A stretch of 64,000 bases of DNA from Amycolatopsis xylanica (GTDB taxonomy: Bacteria > Actinomycetota > Actinomycetes > Mycobacteriales > Pseudonocardiaceae), in NCBI RefSeq assembly GCF_900107045.1, contig NZ_FNON01000002.1, forward strand, positions 806,001 through 870,000. Direction: 5' to 3'. Positions 9,642 through 20,093 of the stretch are shown piece by piece. Each line of letters opens with the position of its first letter. Position 1 is the first letter of the stretch. The translations under genes were made by a program, and so were the position numbers. The notes under the pieces were generated by a model. It did no database searches, was not told where the DNA came from, and worked only from the letters and a program-made list of their open reading frames with translations.

Positions 9642-10809
9642 CCTGAATCGGTGTCACGGCGTTCTCGGGCAGCCGGGGCCCAAGCCACCCGAGCCCGGCG
9701 ACGGCCAAGCAGGCGCAGGTCGCGACCAGCACCCACGGCACCCAGACTGCCAGCGAAAACAACCCCGCGACAGCCGGGGCAAGCACCGACGAGAAGGTGA
9801 ACGCGTACTGGTACGCGGCCAGATAACGCCCCCGGGCCATCGGCGGTGCCGCCGCTTCGGCGAGCGCGCCGCCGCGCGGGCCGAAGACGAGTTCGCCCGC
9901 TGCCAGCACGAGCGTGACGGTCAGCAGGTAGAGCGGGAGCCCGTCGAGCGGCACGAAGATCGCCACGAAACTGAGCGCCGACCACGCCGCGAAGAGGCCG
10001 GAGCCGAGCCGCATCGCACCGATTCGGGTGAACCGCCGGGTGTGCCGGAGCGCGAGGGTGCCGCTCATGCTGAACGACAGCGTGAACACCGCCAGTATCG
10101 CGCCGGGCAGCCAGCTCGGGCCGTGCAGCTGGTCGAGCACGAACACCGGCATGCCGACGAGGAAGAAGTCGAGCGAGAGGCTGAAGAGGCCGCAGAAGAG
10201 GATCAGCGCCAGATACGGCCGGTTCTTCGACACGTTCGCCGGCACCTTCTCGAACCACGCGACCTTGTGCGGCGCGTCGACGAGCGCGACCACCACGCCC
10301 GCCGCGACCAGGAAGGTGACCACGTCGCCCACCAGCGCGACGCGGTAGCCGGACGGCACGAAGGCCGCGGCGAAGGCGCCCGCACCGAATGCGGCGGTCC
10401 GCACCATCGCGACCAGCGCGAACGGGCGCTCCTTCGGCACGTTGCCCGCGACGTCGGCGACGAGCACGTAGAGCGCGCAGTAGAACAGCTGCTGGCCGAC
10501 GGCGACGATCATCGCCACCGCGACCACGGTGACCACCCCGTCGGCCACCAGGTACAGCGAAACCCCGGTCGCCTGCACGAGGAACGCCGTGATGACCACC
10601 CAGCGCGGGCCGATCCAGTCGACCAGGTGCCCGGCCACCGGCGGGACCGCGAACGCCACCAGCCCGCCGCCGGTGATCGCCATCCCGGCGACGCCGAGCG
10701 GCAGCCCGATCTCGCGGGTGACGTAGAGCAGGACGAGCGGCAGGAAGAGCCCCGTGCCGAAGTTGTCGATCCCGAGCGCGATGAGCAGCGCGGCCCGGCT
10801 TCTGGTCAC
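9637..10809 (-). CDS. MFS transporter
   Basis: A 390-residue polytopic protein with about twelve hydrophobic segments, a short cytoplasmic middle loop (around VPANVSKNRPY) and an early GxLxDxxGxR-like loop (GHLVDWIGPRW) between helices 2 and 3. This fits a drug-efflux-type major facilitator. It runs on the same strand as the MarR-family gene just upstream (gap of about 50 bp), so it may be the regulated exporter. The substrate is unknown. Confidence 0.9.
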   Translation of the reverse strand: MTRSRAALLIALGIDNFGTGLFLPLVLLYVTREIGLPLGVAGMAITGGGLVAFAVPPVAGHLVDWIGPRWVVITAFLVQATGVSLYLVADGVVTVVAVAMIVAVGQQLFYCALYVLVADVAGNVPKERPFALVAMVRTAAFGAGAFAAAFVPSGYRVALVGDVVTFLVAAGVVVALVDAPHKVAWFEKVPANVSKNRPYLALILFCGLFSLSLDFFLVGMPVFVLDQLHGPSWLPGAILAVFTLSFSMSGTLALRHTRRFTRIGAMRLGSGLFAAWSALSFVAIFVPLDGLPLYLLTVTLVLAAGELVFGPRGGALAEAAAPPMARGRYLAAYQYAFTFSSVLAPAVAGLFSLAVWVPWVLVATCACLAVAGLGWLGPRLPENAVTPIQG

Positions 10810-10857
10810 ATCCGGAAACCTAACCGGGAAAAAAGCACCGGCACAGACTCCGTAGGG

Positions 10858-11340
10858 TTACGAAACTTCGCACTTGACCTCGGTCGCAAGGGCTTTGCGT
10901 AGATCTTCGTTCATCGCCGCGAGACGTTGGGTCAGATCCGTCACCTGATCGGCGTCCCAGCCCGCCAGCGCGTGCGTCATGAAGTCCAGATAGCGCCCGC
11001 GCCACACCAGCAACTCCTCCTGGCCACGCGCGGAGACGCTGATGAGCGACGCCCTGCCGTCCTCCGGCGCGGGGCGGCGGTCGATCAGCCCGGCGGCGGA
11101 CAGCTGGGCGATCTGCCTGCTGACGACCGAGATGTCGACCATCCGGCGTTTGGCGACATCCGACGGGCGCGACTCGCCGAACTTGGCGAGATCGGACAGC
11201 AGCATGGCGGCCGCCGGGTGCAGGCCGGGGTTCGACTGCCAGACCTGCATCAACCAGGCGTGCTGGAGCTGCGAAGAGGTCTTCAGCTCCCGCATGAGCT
11301 CGACGCGGGCGTCGTCCTCGCTCTCAGTGCCAGAGCTCAT
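10858..11340 (-). CDS. MarR-family transcriptional regulator
   Basis: A 160-residue winged-helix protein. The DNA-binding part covers about 45-105: LSDLAKFGESRPSDVAKRR, the recognition helix region VVSRQIAQLSAAGLI, and the wing RRPAPEDGRASLI. Helices at both ends would form the dimer interface. It is divergent from the globin-reductase gene at 11517, with a palindromic operator candidate (11359) in between. It may therefore control itself, the downstream MFS exporter, and the divergent cassette. Confidence 0.93.
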   Translation of the reverse strand: MSSGTESEDDARVELMRELKTSSQLQHAWLMQVWQSNPGLHPAAAMLLSDLAKFGESRPSDVAKRRMVDISVVSRQIAQLSAAGLIDRRPAPEDGRASLISVSARGQEELLVWRGRYLDFMTHALAGWDADQVTDLTQRLAAMNEDLRKALATEVKCEVS

Positions 11341-11358
11341 CTCGGGTCCTCCATAATG

Positions 11359-11373
11359 CTTGTATCATACAAG
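11359..11373. promoter_or_regulatory. Palindromic operator candidate for the MarR regulator
   Basis: CTTGTATCATACAAG is a 7+7 inverted repeat around a central C, about 18 bp upstream of the marR start. MarR proteins typically bind short AT-rich palindromes at such positions. Confidence 0.65.
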
Positions 11374-11516
11374 TTTAGGTAAACCAGTTGCACTGGGCAA
11401 CCAGTCGCCGAGTGACGCTCGGTACACCCGGACGGAGCAACAATGCGGGCAAAGGGCTGGTCTCCGGCTACCCTGCGGACAGCCCGGAAACGCCGGTCGA
11501 TCAACACATAGGACAC

Positions 11517-12692
11517 ATGACAGCCGACGCGGTTAGCCCACTTCCCCGATCTTCCACCCACCGGGAGGCCCCGCCCGCCGTCACGGCGATGGTAGGGCTC
11601 ATCCGGGATGCGTGGGACAAGGCCGAACCGTTCCTGCCCGAGATCTCCCAGTTCTTCTACGGGATGCTCTTCACGCTCGCGCCCGCCACCCGCGACTTCT
11701 TCCCGATCAACATGGAAGTCCAGCGCGGCCGCCTGGTCCGCGCGCTGGTGCACATCGTGCAGATGGTCGACCGGCCGGACGACCTCGTCCCTTTTCTTAA
11801 GCAGCTCGGCCGTGACCACCGCAAGTTCGGCGTCATCCCCCGGCATTACGAGGCCGTGGGCACCGCGTTGCTCGCCTCGCTGAAGAACCACCTCGGCCCC
11901 GACTGGACGCCGGAGGTCGAGCGCGCGTGGGCGGAGGCGTTCACCATCGTCGCGCGCGCGATGCAGGACGCGGCCGCCGCCGACCAGAACCCGCCGTCGT
12001 GGAGCGCGACCGTCGTCGAGCACCGCAGGCTGACCTGGGACCTGGCGCTGGTGCGGCTGCAGCCGGAGCACCCGGTGCCGTATCTGCCGGGGCAGTACAT
12101 GAGCGTCGAAGTCCCGCAGCGCCCCCGGTTGTGGCGGTATCTCTCGCCTGCCAACGCGCCGCGCGAGGACGGCGGCATGGAGTTCCACGTGCGCGCGGTC
12201 GACGGTGGCTGGGTGTCCCGCGCGATCGTCAGCCACACGCAGTCCGGTGACATCTGGCGGTTCGGCCCGCCGCTCGGGCGGATGCGGGTCGACCGCGAGG
12301 CCGGGCGCGACGTGCTGATGATCGCGGGCGGCACCGGGATCGCGCCGATCAGCTCGATCCTCGACGACCTCGCGCAGTGGGGCGAGAACCCCAAGGTGCG
12401 CGTGTTCTACGGCGGGCAGACCCGCGAAGACCTCTACGACCTCGAACAGCTGCGCGCGCTGGCGGCCACGAACCCGTGGCTGACCGTGGTGCCGGTGATC
12501 GAACGCGGTCCTGGCCTGGCAGGCGGTGAAAGCGGCACGCTCGCCGAGGCCGTCACCCGATACGGCGCCTGGCCCGGGCACGACGTGCTCGTGTCCGGCT
12601 CGCCCGCGATGATCAGGGCGACCGTCTCGCGGATGCTCGTGGCCGGTACCGCTTTGGATCAGGTGCAGTACGACCCGTTCACCATCGACTAA
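11517..12692 (+). CDS. Globin-coupled FAD/NAD reductase, copy 1
   Basis: Flavohemoglobin-like protein of 391 residues: globin domain (about 25-160, with DHRKFGVIPRHY carrying the proximal-histidine region), an FAD-binding barrel (LPGQYMSVEVPQRPRLWRYL), and an NAD(P) domain (AGGTGIAPISSIL; final VLVSGSPAMI). Family members oxidise NO to nitrate or transfer electrons to oxygen. I start at the ATG at 11517 (AGGA just upstream) because the 43 residues in front are unlike the family. It forms a pair with the downstream hydrolase-like gene (9-bp gap), and the pair is duplicated at 13870-15749. Confidence 0.9.
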   Translation: MTADAVSPLPRSSTHREAPPAVTAMVGLIRDAWDKAEPFLPEISQFFYGMLFTLAPATRDFFPINMEVQRGRLVRALVHIVQMVDRPDDLVPFLKQLGRDHRKFGVIPRHYEAVGTALLASLKNHLGPDWTPEVERAWAEAFTIVARAMQDAAAADQNPPSWSATVVEHRRLTWDLALVRLQPEHPVPYLPGQYMSVEVPQRPRLWRYLSPANAPREDGGMEFHVRAVDGGWVSRAIVSHTQSGDIWRFGPPLGRMRVDREAGRDVLMIAGGTGIAPISSILDDLAQWGENPKVRVFYGGQTREDLYDLEQLRALAATNPWLTVVPVIERGPGLAGGESGTLAEAVTRYGAWPGHDVLVSGSPAMIRATVSRMLVAGTALDQVQYDPFTID

Positions 12693-12701
12693 GGGGATTT
12701 C

Positions 12702-13403
12702 GTGCGGATTCCGGTTTCCGAGGGCACGATCGAGGGCTACCTGGCGGAACCGGAGGGCGACGGGCCCTTTCCCGGCGTCGTGGTCATCCACGACATCCTG
12801 GGGCACGGCGAGGACGCGCGGCGGATCACCGACCGGTTCGCGCAGGACGGCTATCTGGCGCTGAGCCCCAACATGTACTCGCGCGGCGGGGCGCTGCGCT
12901 GCATCAGGGGCGTGTTCCGGGACCAGTTCCGGGGCAGCGGCCAGGCCTTCGACGACATCGAGGCCGCGCGCAAGGTCCTCATCGACCGCCCGGATTGCAC
13001 CGGAAAGGTGGGCATCGTCGGGTTCTGCATGGGTGGCGGGTTCGCGCTCGTCGCCGCGGCGGGCGAGTTCGACGCCTCCGCGCCCTACTACGGCTTCCTG
13101 CCCAAGAACCTGTCCGTGCTCGACGACGCCTGCCCGATCGTCGCGAGCTACGGCAAGAAGGACCTCGGGCTGCGCGGTGCGGCCGCGAAGCTCGAGAACG
13201 AGCTCAGCTCACGCGGGATCCCGCACGACGTCAAGGAATACCCCGACTGCGGGCACTCCTTCGCGAACCAGATGAAGCCGGGCATGATGACCACGCTCGC
13301 CAAGATCACCGGGATGAGCTATCACGAAGCGTCCGCGGAGGACGCGTGGAGCAGGGTGCTCGCCTTCTTCTCCGAGCACCTCTCGGAGCGGACTCCGAAG
13401 TAG
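12702..13403 (+). CDS. Dienelactone hydrolase family protein, copy 1
   Basis: A 233-residue alpha/beta hydrolase with the dienelactone hydrolase triad: Cys109 in GFCMGGG, an Asp in YGKKDLG, and His in DCGHSF. The GTG start at 12702 has AAGGGG upstream, 9 bp after the globin-reductase stop, so the genes are co-transcribed. The substrate is unknown; the pairing with a flavohemoglobin-like enzyme is not a standard catabolic context. Compare the second copy at 15069, which lacks the Cys. Confidence 0.9.
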   Translation: MRIPVSEGTIEGYLAEPEGDGPFPGVVVIHDILGHGEDARRITDRFAQDGYLALSPNMYSRGGALRCIRGVFRDQFRGSGQAFDDIEAARKVLIDRPDCTGKVGIVGFCMGGGFALVAAAGEFDASAPYYGFLPKNLSVLDDACPIVASYGKKDLGLRGAAAKLENELSSRGIPHDVKEYPDCGHSFANQMKPGMMTTLAKITGMSYHEASAEDAWSRVLAFFSEHLSERTPK

Positions 13404-13487
13404 TCACCGCGCTCGGCCGAAGCTTCGACGAGACGTGAAATGTGTTTGCGACAGCGGAGAAATCGATTAACAACAAGCTGACGTGCG

Positions 13488-13668
13488 GGCTCGGTGTCGC
13501 CCGCCGCGCCGGCGGTGGCGATGAACGCCATTTCCATGCGCCCGATGAATTCGATCATCTGAATTCGATCATCGCCGCATTCAAATGATCTATACGTTGC
13601 TCTCGGTAGAACCGCTCGGCCCGCGCGGTGCTGCCATAGGCGCATTGCAGGAGGTCTTCGGCCGTCAT
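13488..13668 (-). pseudogene. Broken pyridoxamine 5'-phosphate oxidase-family gene
   Basis: Read on the minus strand from the ATG at 13668, the frame gives MTAEDLLQCAYGSTARAERF, a typical start for actinobacterial PNPOx-like flavin proteins. It then shifts frame at an exact 14-bp tandem duplication (13546-13573). With one copy removed, the reading continues MIEFIGRMEMAFIATAGAAG, the expected first strand of the fold, but homology ends soon after (about 60 residues of a normal ~200). So it is frameshifted and 3'-truncated. It occupies the 13404-13869 gap between the two copies of the globin/hydrolase cassette. Confidence 0.65.
13546..13573. repeat. 14-bp perfect tandem duplication
   Basis: TGAATTCGATCATC occurs twice in direct succession (13546-13559, 13560-13573). 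The unit is not a multiple of three and causes the frameshift in the PNPOx-like pseudogene. Confidence 0.95.
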
Positions 13669-13800
13669 CAGAGCACTTTCGCACAGATACCTGCGAAAAC
13701 ACCGTTCGTGGCGGAAAAAGATGTTACTGCACGCGTGTGAACTACGCTGTGCTACTCCCTGTGAACACCTTGGTCCGTTCGAGCCTAAAGCGCTCACGAT

Positions 13801-13814
13801 CGTGCAAGTGCACG
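13801..13814. promoter_or_regulatory. Inverted repeat upstream of cassette copy 2
   Basis: CGTGCA-AG-TGCACG is a perfect 6-bp inverted repeat about 55 bp upstream of the TTG start at 13870, positioned like an operator. No counterpart is seen upstream of copy 1, so the two cassettes are likely controlled differently. Confidence 0.45.
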
Positions 13815-13869
13815 TGAAACAGGTTTACAGTCGTCGACTCTCGGGGCCTGCACGACGATCAGGAGCATC

Positions 13870-15039
13870 TTGACTGCCAACGAGATCATTCCACAGACGG
13901 CAAGACCGATGCCATTCCCACGTGTGAGCGCGGATCGGACGGTACGGCTTGTTCGTGAAAGTTTCGCGGCCGTGGAATCGCAGGCGGCGGAGCTGTCCCA
14001 ATACTTCTACGGGGTCCTGTTCAGCGTCGCTCCAGAGACCCGAGATCTTTTCCCGATTAACATGGCAATGCAGCGGAACCGGCTGCTGCACGCCTTGGTG
14101 CACATTGTCCAGATGGTCGACCAGCCCGCCGAATTGTTGCCATTCCTCAGGCAACTAGGTCGTGACCACCGGAAATTCGACGTGGTGTCGAAGCACTACG
14201 AAGCCGTCGGCATCGCGTTGATCGCAGCGCTGAAGCGTTTCCTCAAGGACAAGTGGACGTCCGATGTGGAACACGCGTGGACGAGCGCGTACGACACCAT
14301 CTCCCGCGCCATGCGCGAAGCGGCGGCGGCCGACACCGGGCCGGCGTGGTGGCCGGCGACCGTGCTGGAGAACCGCAAACTCAACCGGGACCTGTCGATC
14401 ATCAGGGTCCGACCTGACAAACCCTTGCCCTATCTCGCGGGCAATCACATCAGCGTCCAGGTGCCGCAACGGCCGCGGATGTGGCGGTACCTCTCACCCG
14501 CCAACGCGCCCCGCGACGACGGGACCCTGGAGTTCCACGTGCGAGCGGTGCGTAACGGGTGGGTGAGCCGCGCGATCTGTCATTACACCCGTGCGGGTGA
14601 CATGTGGCAGCTCGGCCCGCCGCTCGGCAGCCTGGCCGTCCGCCGGGCGACAGGCCGGGAGCAACTGCTCATAGCAGGCGGAACGGGCATCGCCCCGCTG
14701 CGCGCGATCATCGAGGATTTGGCCCGGTGGAAGACAAATCCCGTGGTCCACCTGTTCTTCGGCGGACCGGATCCCGAATCGCTCTACTGCGTCGGCGAAC
14801 TGCGCGCGCTCGCCGCGACGAGCCCGTGGCTGAAGCTGGTGCCCGTCACCGAGGAGGACGTGCTCACGGGAGGTGAACAAGGAACGTTGCCGGACGTGGT
14901 CGGCAGACGGGGTCCGTGGAAGCGCCATGACGTACTCGTTTCGGGGTCACCGTCGATGGTCCGGGCGACCGTCGCGCGGCTGACATCCGGTGGAACACCG
15001 CGAGAACGCATTACCTACGACCCGTTCACGGTCGACTGA
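13870..15039 (+). CDS. Globin-coupled FAD/NAD reductase, copy 2
   Basis: A 389-residue paralog of the protein at 11517 with the same order: globin (LGRDHRKFDVVSKHYEAVG), FAD barrel (LAGNHISVQVPQRPRMWRYL) and NAD domain (AGGTGIAPLRAII). It uses a TTG start with GGAG upstream. The N-terminal globin part keeps the motif FPINMAMQRNRL. Its AT-richer first 400 bp, compared with copy 1, suggest a separate history rather than a fresh duplication. It is followed after ~30 bp by a hydrolase-like gene, as in copy 1. Confidence 0.88.
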   Translation: MTANEIIPQTARPMPFPRVSADRTVRLVRESFAAVESQAAELSQYFYGVLFSVAPETRDLFPINMAMQRNRLLHALVHIVQMVDQPAELLPFLRQLGRDHRKFDVVSKHYEAVGIALIAALKRFLKDKWTSDVEHAWTSAYDTISRAMREAAAADTGPAWWPATVLENRKLNRDLSIIRVRPDKPLPYLAGNHISVQVPQRPRMWRYLSPANAPRDDGTLEFHVRAVRNGWVSRAICHYTRAGDMWQLGPPLGSLAVRRATGREQLLIAGGTGIAPLRAIIEDLARWKTNPVVHLFFGGPDPESLYCVGELRALAATSPWLKLVPVTEEDVLTGGEQGTLPDVVGRRGPWKRHDVLVSGSPSMVRATVARLTSGGTPRERITYDPFTVD

Positions 15040-15068
15040 GCGGCGCTGACGGCCGTACCCTTTCGCAC

Positions 15069-15749
15069 ATGGTGGAGATCCCGGTTGCGGACGGCAAGAT
15101 CGACGGATATCTCGCGAAACCCGAAGGCGCGGGGCCCTACCCCGGTGTCGTGGTGCTCCACGACGCGATCGGCCTCGGCAAGGACATCAAAGGCATCGCC
15201 GACCGGTTCGCCGCGGCGGGTTATCTAGCGCTGGCGCCGGACCTGTTCTCCCGCGGTGGCAGGCTTTCGAGCAGCAAAGCCGTTTTCGAGAACATGCTGG
15301 AAGCACAGGGCCGCGCTTTCGAGGACATCGAAGCGGCGCGCCTGTTACTGGCCGACCAGGGCGCGAGCAAGGTCGGCGTGGCGGGCTTCGGCATGGGCGG
15401 CGGGCTGGCACTCGTCGCGGCGTCGCGCAAATTCGACGCGGCCGCGGCCTATTACGGCTTCCTGCCCAAGGACATGTCCCTTTTCGAGGGCGCCTGCCCG
15501 ATCGTCGCGAGCTACGGCAAGAACGACATCACGTTGAAGGGCGCGGCTTCGCTGCTCGAACTGGACCTGCTCAACCGCGGCGTCACGGCCGACGTGAAGG
15601 AGTACCCCGAAGCGGGCCACGGCTTCGCGACCAAGCCCCGCCTCGGCGCGCTGAGCAAGGTCGTCAAGGCGGCACCCGGCCACCACGCCGAATCGGCCGA
15701 AGACGCCTGGCGCCGGGTCACGACCTTCTTCGGCCAGCATCTGCGCTGA
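15069..15749 (+). CDS. Dienelactone hydrolase-like protein, copy 2, nucleophile missing
   Basis: A 226-residue paralog of the protein at 12702. The Asp (YGKND) and His (EAGHGF) regions are kept, but the nucleophile motif reads GFGMGGG, with Gly108 where copy 1 has Cys109. The family needs this Cys (or Ser) for hydrolysis, so copy 2 is probably not a hydrolase; it may bind a ligand or act structurally. The codon is GGC, at least two base changes from TGC/TGT plus context, so a simple sequencing error is unlikely but not excluded. It ends at family A hairpin copy 3. Confidence 0.88.
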   Translation: MVEIPVADGKIDGYLAKPEGAGPYPGVVVLHDAIGLGKDIKGIADRFAAAGYLALAPDLFSRGGRLSSSKAVFENMLEAQGRAFEDIEAARLLLADQGASKVGVAGFGMGGGLALVAASRKFDAAAAYYGFLPKDMSLFEGACPIVASYGKNDITLKGAASLLELDLLNRGVTADVKEYPEAGHGFATKPRLGALSKVVKAAPGHHAESAEDAWRRVTTFFGQHLR

Positions 15750-15764
15750 GGTTGAGACCGGGTC

Positions 15765-15823
15765 GGGATAAAGCGGGCTTTATATCGGGGAAAAGCACCC
15801 CGATATAAAGCCCGCTTTATCCC
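15765..15823. terminator. Long inverted repeat, family A copy 3
   Basis: Perfect 26-bp arms at 15765-15790 and 15798-15823 around a 7-base loop (AAAAGCA). Compared with copy 1, both arms carry matching changes (TATCGGGG in place of TCCCGGG), which preserves pairing. The right arm contains the hspR stop codon, so the repeat serves as a convergent terminator. Confidence 0.8.
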
Positions 15824-16245
15824 CGCTTTTTGGGCTTCCAGACCACCAGGGCGGTCTGGGGCATGGGGACCAGGTCGCGGCGGTAGGACGCGTGGACCGA
15901 GGCCGCCGTGTTCTGGGCCGCGGCGTAGGCGGCGGCCAGTTCGTCGGTGAGCGCGGCCACGCGGTCGCGCAGCGCGTCGACCATGTTCTCCAGCTCGATG
16001 ATGCGCTTGATGCCCGCGAGGTTCACACCGTCCTCTTGGGACAGTCGCTGGACCTCACGGAGCAACGCGATGTCGCGCATGGAGTAACGGCGGCCGCCGC
16101 CGCTCGTACGGCCGGGCGAGACGAGCCCGAGCCGGTCGTACGAGCGGAGTGTCTGCGCGTGCAGACCGGAAAGCTGAGCCGCGACCGAGATGACGAAGAC
16201 GGGGGTGTCCTCGTCAGCCCCTGATGGCATTCCACCCAGCATCAC
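15817..16245 (-). CDS. hspR: Heat-shock repressor HspR
   Basis: A 142-residue MerR-family repressor that binds HAIR inverted repeats; in Streptomyces it uses DnaK as co-repressor. The MerR helix-turn-helix runs over about 17-85 (VAAQLSGLHAQTLRSYDRLG; GGGRRYSMRDIALLREVQRL), followed by a coiled coil (IIELENMVDALRDRVAALTDEL). It is the last gene of dnaK-grpE-dnaJ-hspR; its ATG overlaps the dnaJ stop (ATGA), and HAIR sites lie upstream of dnaK, so autoregulation is expected. Confidence 0.95.
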   Translation of the reverse strand: MMLGGMPSGADEDTPVFVISVAAQLSGLHAQTLRSYDRLGLVSPGRTSGGGRRYSMRDIALLREVQRLSQEDGVNLAGIKRIIELENMVDALRDRVAALTDELAAAYAAAQNTAASVHASYRRDLVPMPQTALVVWKPKKRG

Positions 16246-17417
16246 GCACCTCGTTCCCGAAGCAGTTCGGTGATCTCCGGCCTTGGGTCGTGCTCGGCCA
16301 TCGCCTTGGCGTACGCCTCGAGTGCCTCACGCGCCGCATCGTCCAATTTGGACGGCACGGACGCCTGCACGGTCACGAGCAGGTCGCCCTGGGCGCCGTC
16401 CCGCTTGGTGATGCCCTTGCCGCGGGCGCGGAAGGTGCGCCCGCTCGCCGTGCCGGACGGCACCTTGATCGAGACCCGGCCGTCCAGCGTCGGCACCGTG
16501 ATGGTGCCACCGAGCGCGAGCTCGGTGAAAGCGACCGGGACGGTGATGGTCAGATCCAGCCCCTTGCGGCCGAACACCGGGTGATCCGCGACGTGCACGC
16601 GCACGTACAGATCGCCCGCCTGAGCGCCGCCCCGGCCCGGTTCGCCCTGGCCTGCCAGCCGGATGCGCTGGTCGTCGCTCACCCCTGGCGGGATGCGGAC
16701 GGTCAGCGTGCGCGTCTTCGAGCTGATGCCCTCACCCGCGCATTCCGGGCAGGGGTCGTCGATGATCGTGCCGCGGCCACGGCAGTCGCGGCACGGCTCC
16801 GAGAACGCGAACGAACCCTGGCTGCGGCTCACCAGCCCCGACCCGGAACAGGTCGGGCAGGTGCGCGGCGTAGTGCCCGGCTTGGCGCCGTTGCCACCAC
16901 AGGTCGAACACGTCGCAGGGCTCGAGAGCCGCAGCGGCAGCGTCGCGCCCTTGACCGCCTCGACGAAATCGATGCGGACATCGGTCTCGACATCGGCGCC
17001 ACGCTGCGGCCGGTTCGCCGTCGCGCCCGCCGACCTGCCCCGGCCGAACAAGCCGCCGAGTATGTCGCCGAGCCCGCCGAAGCCGCCCTGCTGCTGGCCA
17101 CCGGCGGCGCCACCGAAGATGTCGCCGACGTCGAAGCCGCCACTCTGGCCACCGCCGAACCCACCGAAACCGCCGGAGCCGAACAGGCGCTTGGCCTCGT
17201 CGTACTCCTTGCGCTTCGCCGGGTCGGACAGCACACCGTGCGCCTCGGAGACGGCCTTGAACTTCTTCTCGGCCTCGGCGTTGCCCGGGTTGGCGTCGGG
17301 GTGGTTCTCCTTCGCCAGCTTGCGGTACGCCTTCTTGATCTCGTCCGCGGTGGCGTCGGAGGAGACGCCCAACTCACGGTAGAAGTCCTTACTGATCCAC
17401 TCCCGCGGGCTGCTCAT
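16242..17417 (-). CDS. dnaJ: Chaperone DnaJ
   Basis: A 391-residue Hsp40 co-chaperone that stimulates DnaK ATPase. The J domain at the N-terminus (about 10-75) includes ENHPDANPG with the HPD motif. A Gly/Phe-rich linker and four zinc-binding CxxCxGxG motifs follow (CSTCGGNG, CPTCSGSG, CRDCRGRG, CPECAGEG), so this is a full type I DnaJ. The C-terminal substrate-binding barrels are intact. It lies 26 bp downstream of grpE and overlaps hspR by 4 bases. Confidence 0.97.
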   Translation of the reverse strand: MSSPREWISKDFYRELGVSSDATADEIKKAYRKLAKENHPDANPGNAEAEKKFKAVSEAHGVLSDPAKRKEYDEAKRLFGSGGFGGFGGGQSGGFDVGDIFGGAAGGQQQGGFGGLGDILGGLFGRGRSAGATANRPQRGADVETDVRIDFVEAVKGATLPLRLSSPATCSTCGGNGAKPGTTPRTCPTCSGSGLVSRSQGSFAFSEPCRDCRGRGTIIDDPCPECAGEGISSKTRTLTVRIPPGVSDDQRIRLAGQGEPGRGGAQAGDLYVRVHVADHPVFGRKGLDLTITVPVAFTELALGGTITVPTLDGRVSIKVPSGTASGRTFRARGKGITKRDGAQGDLLVTVQASVPSKLDDAAREALEAYAKAMAEHDPRPEITELLRERGA

Positions 17418-17443
17418 GTCAGGCGTCTCCTCCTCTCTTGCTC

Positions 17444-18132
17444 TTAGCGGTTGTTCTCATCGACGAACTCGGCGTCGATCGGCAGCTGTCCCTCGACGGG
17501 CGCGTCCACCGGCGGCGCGGCGGCCGCGGGCTCGTGGTCGGTGACCGTGACCAGCGCCGCGCGCAGCACCCGCTCGCCGAACTTGTAGCCGCGGCGCATG
17601 ACGATGGTGACCGTCGGGCCGTCGACGTCCGGGGACGTGTTGTGCTGCACGGCCTCGTGCACGCTCGGGTCGAAGGCCTCGCCCTCGGCGCCGAACGACT
17701 CGAGGCCCGCGCGCTGGAGCCCGGCGACCAGCTTGTCGCCGACCGCCTTGAACGCGCCGGTCAGGTCGCCGTGCTGGGCCGCCCGCTCGAGGTCGTCGAG
17801 CAGCGGGAGCAGGTCGTTCACGACCGAGGCCTTCGCGTTCGCGACGACCTGCTCGCGGTCCCTGTCGACCCGCTTGCGGTAGTTGGCGTACTCCGCCTGC
17901 AGGCGCTGCAGGTCGGCCGTGCGCTCGGCCAGCTCCTTCTCGACACCGGAGGTCGCGGACACCGCTTCGTCCACAATGGACTCACCGAGCGAGGGCCCGG
18001 CGTGTTCCACCGGGGCCTCGTGCTGCGGCTGGTGCTCGCGCACCTCGCCCGTCTCCGGGTCGATCCTGCGCCGGTCCCGCACCACGACGGGCTCCTCGGG
18101 ACCCCTGTCTTCGGATTCCTCGTGGCGTCCGG

Positions 18133-18136
<4 letters not shown>
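17444..18136 (-). CDS. grpE: Nucleotide exchange factor GrpE
   Basis: A 230-residue GrpE, the ADP-ATP exchange factor of DnaK. The disordered charged N-terminus (about 1-55) is followed by a long helix ([22 protein letters not shown]) and the C-terminal beta-wing with PSVHEAVQ and [19 protein letters not shown], the family signature. The GTG start overlaps the dnaK stop (GTGA), indicating translational coupling in the heat-shock operon. Confidence 0.96.
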
Positions 18137-20001
<1,865 letters not shown>

Positions 20002-20036
20002 TTTCCTACTCCTCCTGTGTACGACTGCTGGTGTGC

Positions 20037-20057
20037 ATTGAGCGGCATACGCTCAAG
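20037..20057. promoter_or_regulatory. HAIR operator 1 upstream of dnaK
   Basis: ATTGAGC-N7-GCTCAAG matches the HAIR inverted repeat with one changed base in each arm relative to CTTGAGT/ACTCAAG. It lies about 35 bp upstream of the dnaK start. Confidence 0.8.
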
Positions 20058-20093
20058 TTTCCGAAGAGAGTCTGCCATGTCCGTCAAGCCAGA

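Noticed and set aside
7509..9800. 763-codon plus-strand frame opposite clpB
   Set aside because: Antisense shadow; clpB is certain on the other strand.
13322..13702. 126-codon minus-strand frame overlapping the end of the first hydrolase gene
   Set aside because: Only its middle part resembles a protein (PNPOx family), joined to another frame by the 14-bp duplication; described as a pseudogene instead.
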